Below, one piece after another: positions 11,701 through 21,640 of a DNA stretch of 64,000 nt. Each line of letters opens with the position of its first letter. The first letter of the stretch is position 1. Origin of the DNA: Drosophila miranda (lineage: Eukaryota; Arthropoda; Insecta; Diptera; Drosophilidae); contig NW_022881614.1 in assembly GCF_003369915.1 (NCBI RefSeq), positions 15,285,336 through 15,349,335 of the forward strand. The letters are read 5' to 3'. Position numbers and translations under genes: made by a program. The notes under the pieces were generated by a model. It made no database searches and was not told the origin of the DNA. It saw only the letters and a list, made by a program, of their open reading frames with translations.

Positions 11701-12041
11701 AGCGACTACGGTCAATCGGCGAGCATGACATATCGCTGCTGGAGGGTCAGGACAAGCGACAACTCATCCAAAAGAGGATTCGCGCTAGTTTACATCAGGC
11801 ATACGAGCGTAGTAGGGTAAGATACAACCAGCGAGCTCGGGTGTTTTACGCGAGGCCGGGACAAGAGGTATTCCGCCGAAATTTTGTCCTTAGTGACTTC
11901 GGAAAAGGCTTTAATGCCAAGTTCGCGCGCAAATTCATCCGATGCCGGGTAGTGAAGCCAGTAGGAGAGAACGCGTATGCTCTGGAGGACCTTAACGGCC
12001 GTCCCATAGGAGTGTACCACGCCAAAGACCTGAGAATGTAG
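8607..12041 (+). CDS. pol: Pol polyprotein (PR-RT-RH-IN), unit U1, uninterrupted
   Basis: This is an open frame of 1144 codons in the -1 frame relative to gag, and its first ATG comes only at codon 83 (8853), so expression by -1 frameshifting or an equivalent is likely. Residue numbers count from 8607. Domains in order are aspartic protease with DSGA at 137-140; reverse transcriptase with YLDD at 454-457; RNase H with its first Asp at 605 (CDASHYG) and later TDHASLKW and DTLSR; then integrase. The integrase has an HHCC zinc region and the D,D,E core in IDFLGKYP, HSDNGAQF and NAAERVN. All catalytic residues I can check are present. One conserved RT position reads DASPLP where the sister copies have DAYPLP. 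Confidence 0.9.
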   Translation: MWKARCILSNLSELRGKREEGCDPSRRITLTEGACAEKGEENKNELDRRKLHARLRNLSYEERLRNYLETRNRIFSELRVDGMRALSVRVRKARSRFKQRRAMRRQVIASVKRWCKKDPRVFAEISIMGESVRGLLDSGATHSMLGCNGQEFLEKLGVEARRYSSIVKVANGEDRAIVGRVELPVKYKGEVKRLTFFVCPFLEQEIYLGVDFWRVFSLAPEVMGEGPVGASHRLVEEELADQVAHYVEGTEKEIVQEEWELSEEQRAALDQVKAEFLTFEAVGLGRTSRETHKIQLVEKAEPVKDRHYPLSPAMQEVVCGEVDKMLALGVIEYSDSPWSNRTTVVRRPGKNRFCLDARKLNKVTIKDASPLPSIEGILSRLDQTIYISSVDLKFAFWQIELDEQSRPYTAFTVPGRPLYQFRMMPFGLCNAAQRLCRLVDKVIPVEMRSNVYAYLDDLLIIAEDFQTPVKILRQVAERLREANLTIGLSKSHFCYKNIKYLGFIVGGGALKMDPDRVSAILRIPEPRAVRELRSFLGTAGWYRRFMKNYAEMAGPITDALKKSGNGKFKLTEEAKRAMGELKAALTSAPVLVHADFKRHFYIQCDASHYGVGAVLFQRDDEQNERPIAFFSAKLNCHQKNYSVTEKECLAALMAILKFRPYVELMPLTVITDHASLKWLMTMKNLDGRLARWSLQLQAFDFGIEHRKGADNVVADTLSRSIEELEVDPSSIQGFETVEFESGEYQELRKEITENQDRLPDLQIVFGMIFKRMRFERLDDQLEGAVWKLWVPSSLTAALIDKAHSEEKSAHGGIAKTLHLLRRQFYWPNMAIEVRDYIRRCTVCKESKAPNYRMQVGMGQEVVTERPFQKLYIDFLGKYPRSKNGQAWIFIVVDQFSKFTFLKTMTKATAKEVVRFLVHEVFYKFGVPEMIHSDNGAQFVSKTFKEMTDAFGVTHMRTPVYSPQSNAAERVNRTVLSAIRAYLEDDHRDWDVHLPEIELAIRNSVHEATGVTPFFAVFGQQMYLHGSCYKLAKRLRSIGEHDISLLEGQDKRQLIQKRIRASLHQAYERSRVRYNQRARVFYARPGQEVFRRNFVLSDFGKGFNAKFARKFIRCRVVKPVGENAYALEDLNGRPIGVYHAKDLRM

Positions 12042-12814
12042 TGAGGTGTGGGTGTGGCCTACGTTGGGCGCGGCAGAAGAATGCAGGGCACGCCGGCGTG
12101 TGCTCAATAGTGTTCCGGAATCCGGTGGGCATGCCCACGCGTATGTTGTCCCTCCTGGGACTGACGACATACTCGTGGTGGTGTTCCAGTCCCACCTGAA
12201 CGATAGGTGGCCAGGGCTGAGGGCGACGCGCCATCTAGCGGAAGTCCAGGGAGGCTCGATGGTGTATGGGTACATCGGGGGGAGCTGGAGCCGTTACTGG
12301 GGATATAAGGAAGAGAATAGGATTAGTTATATGTATTAGTAAGGGAAAAAGGGATAAATAGGAGTGAAAATATTAGAAAACGTGGATTGGATTATGGAAA
12401 TCGTGGAGCGTGGACGGAGTAACGTCGAAATTTGAAATTTTGTGCTTAAAACAAAAAGTTTGAAGTGAGTACAGAAAAGGCGGGCGATAAAATAGGTTGT
12501 AATGCTGAAAATTTTACTAACAGCCGGCAAGGAATATAGCCACCAGAACCGGGCCAGAAGGTTTCCTGGAGAGGGACACTGGAGTTCGAGAAAGTCGACT
12601 GCAGAGAAGAAGACTGCCCAACGGAACCTGAGTGAGTTCGTTCCAGTTGCGCGTGTGTGAGCCAAGTAGCGCGGGACGTGTGAAGGGGGAGGGTGAAAGA
12701 GGACGATTTAGCTGCCAGGGCGATTCTAGCCACACCGCACGATCGTTGCATCGCCTTCCAGTGCGTGCCACACGTTTGGTCTCATTCACCAAGTAAAAAC
12801 CCCGAAACCCTATT

Positions 12815-12878
12815 CACACACACACACACGCGCGCACACGTGTACACGGACCTGACACACACACACACACACACACGG
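12815..12878 (+). repeat. CA dinucleotide repeat at the insertion site
   Basis: A (CA)n run inside the LTR (12815-12829) is followed by GCGCGCACACGTGTACACGGACCT and then a second (AC)n run, 12855-12877. The first run is present in every full LTR of the array. The second belongs to the 5' end of the inserted LINE. Confidence 0.85.
12838..12853 (+). repeat. Target-site duplication, left copy
   Basis: ACGTGTACACGGACCT occurs at the left boundary of the inserted R1-clade element. An identical copy follows its poly(A) tail at 17908-17923, and uninterrupted LTRs have only one copy. Confidence 0.88.
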
Positions 12879-13363
12879 ACACAGTGTGTATTCTAGTGAG
12901 TGCGGTCGTGTTTTTAAATCGTTCCGTACAATTCAGTGGAAAACGTCGGAAGTTAGCCTGGAAAAGAGGCAAAGAGTTGTTAGCGCGAGCCATAGTAGTG
13001 CTGCGTTACTTACCTGCGCGGAACACAAGTCCGCAAGCAGAGAAGCGGCCACCTGGCCAATAGTACTGGCCGAAATCCCAGTGGGACGCCGTCGAGCCCT
13101 AGGCCGAAGGGGGGGGGAAGGAACAGCAGGTAAGTGCCTGTTTTCCTATTCTTCTTCGCTGTGATTCTTGGCGCCACTTGTTTGTTGCTGCCTTCTTTTT
13201 GTTTTGGGCAAAATTGGCCAAGCACACCGCAAGTGGTGTTGGATAACGACGGAAGAACAGCTGACTAAAGGCACGGAGCTAAGTGCTGGAAAACGACAGC
13301 GTCTGGCCAATAGAGGGCGCGGCCACAGCAACCGGAGTTGCCAGATCAACGGCCAGATCGGAG

Positions 13364-14746
13364 ATGAGCGATCAGCGGGAACAAGCTGCGGCTTGCAGCA
13401 CTCCACTGACAAGCTCATTCGCCTGGGATGAGGAGAATCCCTTTCGCCGGAAAAATGCTCTGGCGCGATCGCCAAACCAGTTGGCGGAAGCAGTGGAGGA
13501 GCGCGCAAGATCCTCTCCTCCAACGCTGCAGCGCCCCCAAGAGGAGCAAGCAGACCAGAAGGAGAGGGCCATGGCGCATTTGGCGAGCTTGGGCCAAAAG
13601 GCCAGAGAGTTGAGGAAGCTGATGGTGCTCCCAAAGAGGTCCATCACGAACCCAATGAGGGATCTGGTGGATGAGATCGAATATCTGCAGCGAGAGTTGG
13701 AATCGTGCTGGCAGGCGATCTCTGCGGAGCAGGCTGTAGCCAAGGTTACACAGCCGGCAGTGACGGAGAGGGCGGGAAAGAGGGCACGGCCAGAGCCCAG
13801 GAACACCACCCACCCGTCCCCGTCCCCGTCCCCAAGGCCGAAGAAGCCAAAACATGGACCCAAAAAGTCAAAAAAAACGGAGAAGAAGCCGCAGGAAGGC
13901 CAAATGAGGGACGCCGTAGCTCGCAAGGGACCGGAGGACGCCCCAAAGGATCGAGATGTGGGGTGGGTGAAGGTCGTAGCTAGGCAAAGGCCAAAGCCAA
14001 AGCAGCAGCAACGACCAAGACCGCCACGCAGCGATGCAATAGTCATCGCCGCCACCAGCACTGTCTCATATGCAGACATTCTAAGGAAGGTCAAGACAGA
14101 GCCAAGTCTTAAAAAGCTAGGGCAATCGGTGCAAGGGGTGCGACGCACGGCAAAAGGAGAGCTGTTGCTGATGCTGGAAAAATCGGCGGACCCGAGAACC
14201 CACGAGATGCAGGCAGCAGTCAAGGAAGCGCTAGGAAGCACGGTTGAAGTAAGGAGTCTTACCGAAACTGTCATCTTGGAGGTAAGGGACATAGACGAAG
14301 TGTCCACCCAAGAGGAAGTCCTAGCGGAACTCAAAGCGCAGGCAGGGGTGGAAATCTGCGAGGCCGCAGCCATCTCCATCAGACCAGCCTATAGGAGCAC
14401 GCAGACCCTGACTCTGAAAGTTCCACCGGCTATAGCAAAGCCCCTCCTGGAGAAAGGAAGAATTCGCCTGGGGTGGGGGTATTGCAGAATACGACCCAAG
14501 TCAACTCCCCGAAGATGCTACAAGTGCATGGAATTTGGCCACATCGCGCCTAATTGTAAGAGCAGCCAAGACTTCACGAAGTGCTGCTACAATTGCGCAG
14601 GAGCCGACCACCAGGCCAAAGATTGCAAAGACGAACCAAGTTGCATTCTTTGCAAGCGCCACCGGGTGAAGGACTTGAAGCACCAAACGACGAGTTCGAG
14701 GTGCCCGCAGTACCAAAAGGCGATGCAGCAAATGAAGGATAGATGA
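13364..14746 (+). CDS. Waldo-like ORF1, Gag-like RNA-binding protein
   Basis: This is the nucleic-acid-binding protein of the R1-clade element and would coat element RNA. The frame is open from 13283, but the first ATG is 13364, giving 460 residues, and I choose that start. The first half is rich in Ala, Glu, Arg and Lys, with a Pro/Lys-rich basic linker (about residues 140-225). The C-terminal part has a CCHC knuckle CYKCMEFGHIAPNC (from about residue 385), then CYNCAGADHQAKDC and a third Cys/His motif beginning CILC. The stop TGA overlaps the ORF2 start as ATGA. Confidence 0.88.
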   Translation: MSDQREQAAACSTPLTSSFAWDEENPFRRKNALARSPNQLAEAVEERARSSPPTLQRPQEEQADQKERAMAHLASLGQKARELRKLMVLPKRSITNPMRDLVDEIEYLQRELESCWQAISAEQAVAKVTQPAVTERAGKRARPEPRNTTHPSPSPSPRPKKPKHGPKKSKKTEKKPQEGQMRDAVARKGPEDAPKDRDVGWVKVVARQRPKPKQQQRPRPPRSDAIVIAATSTVSYADILRKVKTEPSLKKLGQSVQGVRRTAKGELLLMLEKSADPRTHEMQAAVKEALGSTVEVRSLTETVILEVRDIDEVSTQEEVLAELKAQAGVEICEAAAISIRPAYRSTQTLTLKVPPAIAKPLLEKGRIRLGWGYCRIRPKSTPRRCYKCMEFGHIAPNCKSSQDFTKCCYNCAGADHQAKDCKDEPSCILCKRHRVKDLKHQTTSSRCPQYQKAMQQMKDR

Positions 14747-17706
14747 AAATCATCCAACTAAACCTCAACCACTGCGAGATGGCACAGCAGCTGCTGGACC
14801 AGACCATAAGGGAGCACCGTATTGATGTAGCAGTCATAAGCGAGCAATACCGGAATCGCAACTCGGGAGAGTGGGTTGCTGACTCGAGCAAGAAGGCAGC
14901 GATATGGAGCTGTGCGAGTCCCACACAGCAACTACTGCAAACATACGTCGGAGACGGATTCGCCAGAGCCCGGATAAATGGAGTGCACATATATAGCTGC
15001 TACCTGCCCCCGAGCCTCTGCCTACAGCAGGCGACGCAGGCACTGGAAAGGATTGCTGAAGATGCGCGGGAGAAACACCCTACGCTCATAGCCGGCGATT
15101 TCAACGCTTGGGCGACGGAGTGGGGATGCCCGAGAACGAACCCAAGGGGACAGGCGCTCTTAGAATGCTTTGCGACGTTGGATGCCGTACTGCTGAACAC
15201 AGGCACACAGCAGACGTTCGGCAGAGCTGGAACGGGGTCTATAATAGACCTTACGTTCGTGAGCAGCAGCCTCAGCCGCAGGACAACGTGGGAAGTTAGT
15301 GGCTTATACACCGGGAGTGACCACCAAGCCCTCATATGTGAAATCCAGGAAACGGGCGCACCTAACCCGTTCATTGGTAAGCAGATCGGTTATAAGACCG
15401 AAACGCTAGAGCCGGATATGGTCCGGGCCATGTTTGAGGACTACGAGACCAACGGTACGGCTGACGAGAGAGCAAGCCAACTGGCTATACATACGCTGGA
15501 AGCATGTGATGCCTCCATGCTAAGGAAAAGAAGAAGTCTGAACAACCGCAGGCCAACGTATTGGTGGAACGCTGCAATAGGTAGCGCCAGGCAGGAGTGC
15601 CAGCGGAAAAGACGACTATACCAGCGTTCGAGAGGTTCCCCGGAATTCGAGAGGCTCCAAGGAGAATATAAGGAAAGCAGACGCTGCTTGAAGAGGCAGA
15701 TCAAGGATGCCAAGCGCAAATGCTTCGAAAAGCTCTGCGATGACGCAGATGCGAACCCTTGGGGCTACGCATACAGGCTGGTAATGAAGAGACTGCGAGT
15801 GTTCAGTCCCCCCCCGCCAATGTGTGCAGATCTGCTGGTTAACATAGTAGAAACCCTATTTCCAGAGAAAGTGGCAGCCCAGAGGGTGATGGATAGAATA
15901 CCGCCACCTGAAATAGAAGCCACCACGGGAGCAGAAGTCCTCGAAGCTCTACAACGGATCAAGAACGGGAAAGCACCAGGACCTGATGGGGTCCCAAATG
16001 CCGTTCTCCGCACGGCTATTGAGACCAATCCACAAATGTACGTGGATTTATTCAATGCGTGCATGTCCGAAGGGACCTTCCCCAGACCATGGAAGCGACA
16101 GCGGCTAGTCCTCTTACCCAAGGGGAACAAGCCGACCGAGGAGCCATCATCCTATAGACCACTCTGCATGCTCGACACAGTGGGTAAGATCCTCGAGCGC
16201 ATAATCCACACCAGGCTGGAGAAGGCAGTAACGCGTCAGCTCTCACCGAGACAGCACGGGTTTCGCAAAGGCAGGTCCACGGTGGACGCAATCGGCGAGG
16301 TATGTGAGATAGCAAAGCGAGCTATCGATGGCACCCGATGGATGTACGGGACCAAAGAGTATTGCATAGTGGCAACACTCGATGTCCAAAATGCATTCAA
16401 CTCTGCCAATTGGGATCACATACTAGAAGAATTGAGAAACTTTCAAATACCGCCGTATCTGCAGAATATCATCGCGGACTACCTAAGAGACCGAGTGCTC
16501 ATATATGAGACGGATAAAGGGACACGTGAGCACCAAATCACTGGAGGAGTTCCCCAAGGATCGGTCCTCGGCCCGCTGCTGTGGAACATCATGTATGATG
16601 GAATCCTCAAGATGGATATGCCAATGGGCGCCACGGTGATAGGCTTTGCCGACGACATAGCAATAGTCGTAGTGGCAAAACAGAAAGATGCGGCGGAAGA
16701 AATCTGCAACGACGCGGTAGAGAGAGCCAGAACATGGCTATCAGGGAGGGATCTCTCATTAGCCACCCACAAAACGGAGGCGGTGCTCATAAGCAGCAGG
16801 AAAGTAGTGGAGACGGCCACGATCCGAGTAGGAGACTGCACTATTAGCTCCAGTCCAAGCCTGAAGTACCTGGGGGTCATGATTGACCACAGACTCAGCT
16901 TCAAGCATCACATGGCGTATGCAAGCAGCAAGGCAGGAAAGACGGCAGTGGCCCTATCCCGCATCATGGCCAACACCGGAGGCCCGAAACAGCCAAGGCG
17001 AAAGCTACTAGCGAGCGTAGTTGGCTCAACGCTAATGTACGCTGCACCAATATGGGTTTATGCAATGAAGCATAAAACATATGCCCGAGAATGCAACGCA
17101 GTCCAGAGGCTGTGTGCCCTGAGGGTGTGTTGCGCATTCAGAACGGTATCCCAAGACGCCGCACTTGTGGTCGCAGGAATGATTCCCATCCATCTGCTGG
17201 CAAGAGAAGCCGCAGGAATCAGGGCACAGCGAACCCTGGGGACTACGGACCAGGACACCAGAGGTGCCTTAAGGCAGCGCACAATCCTGCAATGGCAAGA
17301 TTCGTGGGATAACAGCAGCAAAGGGCGATGGACTCATAGGCTAATCCCAGACCTGAAGAGTTGGCTGAACCGTAGCCATGGACAAGTGGAGTATCACCTG
17401 ACACAACTGCTGACAGGACACGGTTGCTTTAAAGCCTACCTGCATAGGTTTAAGCACGAGGACGACCCCTTCTGCGTGGTCTGCGCAGGGGTCATCGAAG
17501 ACGCAGAGCACTGCTTCTTCGAATGTCCAAGATTTCGGCAAGAACGAGAGGATCTAAGCAACAAGCTTGGAAGAATGCCAGCGGTGTCAAACCTGGCAGA
17601 ATGCCTGCTGGAGTCGGAAGGAAACTGGGCCTCGATTAGATTCATGGCCGTAACTATGGCTACCAAACTGCGTCGCGAAGAAAGAGCACGCAATGCAAGG
17701 AGATAA
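14743..17706 (+). CDS. Waldo-like ORF2, endonuclease and reverse transcriptase
   Basis: This 987-residue protein would nick the target and copy the element RNA into it. The N-terminus is an apurinic-like endonuclease (EEP family), with LNLNHCE near residue 5, AGDFNAW near 117 and GSDHQAL near 197. The central RT domain has GVPQGSVLGPLLW and the catalytic FADD at about 635-638. The C-terminus has a Cys/His motif, CVVC...EHCFFEC, from about residue 911, typical of the R1 clade. The start codon overlaps the ORF1 stop, which fits termination-reinitiation. No internal stop or frameshift is visible. Confidence 0.9.
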   Translation: MKIIQLNLNHCEMAQQLLDQTIREHRIDVAVISEQYRNRNSGEWVADSSKKAAIWSCASPTQQLLQTYVGDGFARARINGVHIYSCYLPPSLCLQQATQALERIAEDAREKHPTLIAGDFNAWATEWGCPRTNPRGQALLECFATLDAVLLNTGTQQTFGRAGTGSIIDLTFVSSSLSRRTTWEVSGLYTGSDHQALICEIQETGAPNPFIGKQIGYKTETLEPDMVRAMFEDYETNGTADERASQLAIHTLEACDASMLRKRRSLNNRRPTYWWNAAIGSARQECQRKRRLYQRSRGSPEFERLQGEYKESRRCLKRQIKDAKRKCFEKLCDDADANPWGYAYRLVMKRLRVFSPPPPMCADLLVNIVETLFPEKVAAQRVMDRIPPPEIEATTGAEVLEALQRIKNGKAPGPDGVPNAVLRTAIETNPQMYVDLFNACMSEGTFPRPWKRQRLVLLPKGNKPTEEPSSYRPLCMLDTVGKILERIIHTRLEKAVTRQLSPRQHGFRKGRSTVDAIGEVCEIAKRAIDGTRWMYGTKEYCIVATLDVQNAFNSANWDHILEELRNFQIPPYLQNIIADYLRDRVLIYETDKGTREHQITGGVPQGSVLGPLLWNIMYDGILKMDMPMGATVIGFADDIAIVVVAKQKDAAEEICNDAVERARTWLSGRDLSLATHKTEAVLISSRKVVETATIRVGDCTISSSPSLKYLGVMIDHRLSFKHHMAYASSKAGKTAVALSRIMANTGGPKQPRRKLLASVVGSTLMYAAPIWVYAMKHKTYARECNAVQRLCALRVCCAFRTVSQDAALVVAGMIPIHLLAREAAGIRAQRTLGTTDQDTRGALRQRTILQWQDSWDNSSKGRWTHRLIPDLKSWLNRSHGQVEYHLTQLLTGHGCFKAYLHRFKHEDDPFCVVCAGVIEDAEHCFFECPRFRQEREDLSNKLGRMPAVSNLAECLLESEGNWASIRFMAVTMATKLRREERARNARR

Positions 17707-17907
17707 AGGATAAAGGAGATTATTAAGAGAAGAGCCCTACGGGCATCTCCCCCCGGCGAAGTAATATCTCGCGACAGTACCGCCGGGATCCGGGATAGGT
17801 GTGGTTGGTTTTAGAGCGGTTAGAGTCCCTCACTTCGGCTTCGGCTGAGTCGGCATGAAGCTTTCCTGTAGTCACACAACAACAAAAAAAAAAAAAAAAA
17901 AAAAAAA

Positions 17908-17923
17908 ACGTGTACACGGACCT
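17908..17923 (+). repeat. Target-site duplication, right copy
   Basis: This is identical to 12838-12853. It follows the poly(A) tail and runs directly into the LTR TATA box. Confidence 0.88.
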
Positions 17924-18887
17924 ATATAAATTTAGGGCTGACCGGCCACGGCCAGCGATCGCCCACGTCGTTTGAACTTAAAGAAAAAAAACATAATCCG
18001 CACTCCAAATACCGTTCCACATTAAATGTTATTTTGTTCCGTGTGTTGTCCTTTATTTAGTAATTAGTATTAGCTTAAACCGTTTAACGTAAAATCTTGG
18101 CCATTGAAAAAAAATATGTAAAAACACCAACACCTTTCACGAACCTAAATCTGCGATCAGCTGTTCAGTGCCAGAAGATTAACCCTTAGTGGGTGACGCG
18201 GGGGTCCCATCAGTCCACCGTATTTGGTCGAGCGATTTGTGGAAAAATATTGTTTATTGTTTATGTCCCGGGGACCCTTAACAAGAGCTCTTGGTAGGTT
18301 AAGTCTCCGTAGGGGCCCGAGTTAAATTAACTCCCGTAAAACTGGATCCACTCATCTACACATATTCCATTACGTATGGGTGAGGGTATCCCTGTTGGTT
18401 GAACGAAATTTCAGCAGTTATTTCCTTGTTTGCCTTTGTGTCGAACGTTTTGGTGTTTCTTAGTGGTTAGTGATAATTTTGAGTATAGCTATTTATTAAT
18501 GAGAAAGATGAAATTGTCAATTTACGATTATTAAAGCTTGGATATATATTGAAGCATGATGCATTAAATTTAAAATAGAGGGAGGACGCGTGGCGTAAGC
18601 CATGGATTAGGCCAGCCGTTACCGTTCCAGCAGAGGGTGGCCAAAATGAACGTTGTGTTTGGTCACAGGTAGGGCGGGCGCGCGAAGTGATAACACCCAA
18701 GCTTCACCCACTTGATAGCCGTCTGTTTATGATTTTCTTTGTTGTTGTTAGGTTGTTGTTAGTTTTGATGTCCCGAGAAATAGTATGTCTCCTTTTTTGT
18801 CTACATTTGGCGGGCAAGGGGAACTACCCAGCCCTGGGGTCGACAGCTAGCCGGCATTGCCCTCTGGGAAACAAGCCAAGTGTAACA

Positions 18888-20077
18888 AATGGCGCCCAAG
18901 ATTATTTTCGAATTCGCATGCATCTGGACTGACGCAGGTTCGGGTGGTATTACAAGAAATGTCACTCGGGCTGGTAAAGGCAGATGAGGGGAATGAAAAA
19001 AAATAAGAAATTTAGTGGAGAAGACGACAGCACGCGAAGTGCAGTTTAGCTGTCCCGGCAGAAGTCGCTGCTGCAGGCTTAAGGTGAGCGTAAAGCTGGT
19101 CCTTAATGGCGCGGGGTGATTGATGCTAGGGATGGATAGACGGAGGCAGTTAACGGATATATAAAATATGTGATAGGGACTTACGAATTACAGTTGAACA
19201 TTTTGTCGCTATTCGATGTCGCAAGTGAACGTAAGTCACTGCCGTTCAACAAAAAAATGGACAGGGAGTTTGCGACGGACACATTGCCTGGTGGACTGTG
19301 ATATCGAATAAATCTGTGATGGAATGTGATATTGGAATAAGTTAGAGTAAGTCATGTAGGTAAATGTTCATTGTAGTTTCGCACCTGTTTGTTTAAAACA
19401 AAGCCGCTTTCGTGTTTTTGAACCTGTTGTCTGTCTGCCGAGAGGTGGTGAGGAGTAGGTGGCCCGGGAGTCGTAAAGACAACCCGCGATGCATCTGTTG
19501 TCATGGCAGATCGGTATGATGGATGACAGGAACAAATCACAAACAAAGTGAGCTCATGCACCGTGAGGCTTTTCGTTTATCGGCCATCGCTTAGAGCGAT
19601 GACTAGAGTAGATGACAGGCCACACAAAGGTGGTGTTCGTAATTGTAGGATATCCGTAGGGCGACTGTCAAGTGGAGCGCAGAAACTGGAGCGGTTGCTG
19701 GTCCCGGCTAGTCACGTGTCCCCTCTTAATGAATCTTGTAAGAAGAAGAAGAACTGTTAGGAATTTTTGTTGTTAGGTTTTGTGTTGTGTTGAATGTGTT
19801 TGAAGCTTGAGTGTCTTAGGTGTCGATCGAATATACATGTATGTTATTATTTATTTATTCAAATATTTAATTGCATATATCTCGTTAACGGCGCTGGTTG
19901 GCGCAATATTTATATCGGTATTTATTTATTTATTTATCGGAGTATTTATTTGTCCGAAGCGTGGTGTTATTTATTCTTACTAGTTATTTCTTTGGGTATT
20001 TATTTCTTTATTTATATATATTATCTTAGTTTAGGAGTTTCCCTTTTTTTTTGTAATATTGGTGTTGCTCGGTGCAG
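18888..20077 (+). other. U2 leader
   Basis: The primer site TGGCGCCCAA is at 18890, then comes the non-coding leader homologous to 5971-7161. The predicted donor (AAGGTGAGC) and the acceptor CAG before the gag ATG are conserved. No gene is seen. Confidence 0.7.
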
Positions 20078-21640
20078 ATGCCACAAGAAGGGGGTAGTCG
20101 ACAGTATCATACGCGATCACGCGTAAACAAAACAGTGGACCAGATAGGAGAAGTGTCAGGGGCGATGTTTGATCAAGATCGGGAGGAACTTGGAGCTGTG
20201 GGTGGGTTGCCAAGAACACCGGTCCAGGCCAGGTCAGAAGAATGGCCAATGTCCGATCCTACACCCACGCTTGCTTCCGAACTGGCATCAGCAGTCAACG
20301 TATCGTTGGCTCAGGCTCATGCGACACACAGGGCAGCGAACACTGACTCGATTAGTCGGGTGTTGCAGGAGGAGTTGCGTAAGGGGTTTATCGAGATGAT
20401 GCATCAACTCAACGAGGTACTCCAGCCGGTTAGACAGCTGCAGCAGCAGAAGGAACCGCAGCGGGAGGAGGTTCACCACGAGCAGGAGTATCGAGGAGCA
20501 ATCCCGAAAAGGAAGCCGTCTAGCACGACTGATGCGCCGATTCCGCCACCAAAACCATTTTTGGCTCGCTCGGGGCGAGGTGGTATTGGTCCGGAACCGT
20601 CTTCAGGAGTAGGACCGACCGCATCCAGTGAGCAGCATCAACGGGGTGGGCATCAAGCGCGAAATTGGCGAAACCCGATAGCACTCAGACACTCGGGTCA
20701 GGGTCGTGGCGAGGGTAGGAGAGCTGGTGGGATTCCTCGAGAAGATCCGCATCCAAATCCCCCGGATTATAGACCTTGGCCACGGTGGGGCCGAGTCGAA
20801 AAATGGGACGTGACGTTCGACGGAGACAGCAACAAAATGACAGTCGAGGATTTTGTGTTCCGAATTGAATTCCTACAAGCCCAATGCCGCTGTCCGTGGG
20901 ATGAAGTTCTAAAGGGATTTCATCACCTGGTTACAGGAAACGCGCGGGAATGGTACTGGCAGTACATCCGTGATCATGGCGGTGGTGTTTGGCAGGAACT
21001 AAGGGGCGACTTAATTGCTCGTTTCCGAGGCACGGCGTCCGAGTTCGACCGCATGAGAGAACTGCGAGAAAGAATGCAGCGGTCAAACGAGAGTGTGGAA
21101 GACTTTTTCCATGTCATGAGAAAGCTCGCGTCGAGGTTGGAGATGCCACCACCTGAAAAGGAGATGGTAAAAATCGTCAAAAAGGCACTCACAGATGAGA
21201 TAGCGAGTTTCGTCTACGGCTTACGGGTTTATTCCTTAGACCAACTGCGGGATGAGTGCGTGGAAATAGAGGCACATCTGAAGAGGAAGGCTCGATCTTC
21301 GTGGCGAGGAGCACCCAAAGCCACAAACTATGGTCGCGGGCCGAATGCGAACGTCAGCGAGGTCGCGCAGGATCGGTCGATTGGCGATGAAGAGGCAGAG
21401 GTCATTGAGGAAGCGCAAGTGACACAGCGTGTTCCACAGAAGTAGATTTGCTGGAACTGCGGGCAGACCGATCATGGCTTTAGGGACTGTATGGCATCGG
21501 AGAGGCGAATTTTCTGCTACCGGTGTGGAAAGCCCGATGCATATTGTCCAACCTGTCCGAATTGCGCGGGAAACGTGAAGAGGGGTGCGATCCAAGCAGG
21601 CGAATCACGCTCACAGAAGGGGCCTGCGCATAGAAAGTAG
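20078..21640 (+). pseudogene. Ty3/gypsy gag, unit U2, stopped before the zinc knuckles
   Basis: This copy is open from the ATG at 20078 to a TAG at 21443-21445, where U1 has TTG, so the product would lack both Cys-rich knuckles. The knuckle region follows in frame, ending at a second TAG at 21638-21640 where U1 has GAG. Otherwise it is nearly identical to U1. Confidence 0.88.

Larger units (their letters stand above)
12854..17907 (+). mobile_element. Full-length R1-clade non-LTR retrotransposon, Waldo-like
   Basis: The element is about 5.05 kb with a 5' UTR, two overlapping ORFs, a 3' UTR of about 170 nt and a terminal poly(A) run (about 17884-17907), bounded by identical 16-bp target duplications. 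It sits next to a CA repeat in LTR-B. ORF1 has CCHC knuckles, and ORF2 has an N-terminal endonuclease and a C-terminal zinc motif, as in the R1 clade. Waldo elements of this clade are known to insert in ACAY repeats, which fits the site. Both ORFs are open and the duplications are identical, so the insertion is recent. It is younger than this LTR and lies about 16 bp upstream of its TATA box. Confidence 0.88.
12047..18887 (+). repeat. LTR-B (shared by U1 and U2), split by a Waldo-like insertion
   Basis: The LTR parts are 12047-12853 and 17908-18887, with one 16-bp target duplication included. Removing the inserted 5 kb element gives an LTR of about 1.77 kb like LTR-C. The right part carries the TATATAAAT box at 17923-17931 and the 166-bp block missing from LTR-A. 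The left part shares its base variants with LTRs D, E and F (for example AAAACAAAAAG near 12450) rather than with A and C. Confidence 0.85.

Noticed and set aside
11307..12275. Minus-strand ORFs of 123 and 161 codons, repeated in most units
   Set aside because: They are antisense to integrase and the LTR start and are conserved only because the units are nearly identical. No domain is visible.
12042..12339. ORF just after pol (MWVWPTLGAAEE...) as a possible env
   Set aside because: Too short, no signal peptide or transmembrane segment, and it lies within the LTR.
12815..12878. Short repeats resembling a CRISPR array
   Set aside because: Plain dinucleotide repeats without spacers in a eukaryotic retroelement.
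13372..14379. Minus-strand ORF of 335 codons
   Set aside because: It lies wholly antisense to the R1-clade ORF1, whose CCHC knuckles are unmistakable. The antisense translation is Ser/Leu-rich shadow sequence.
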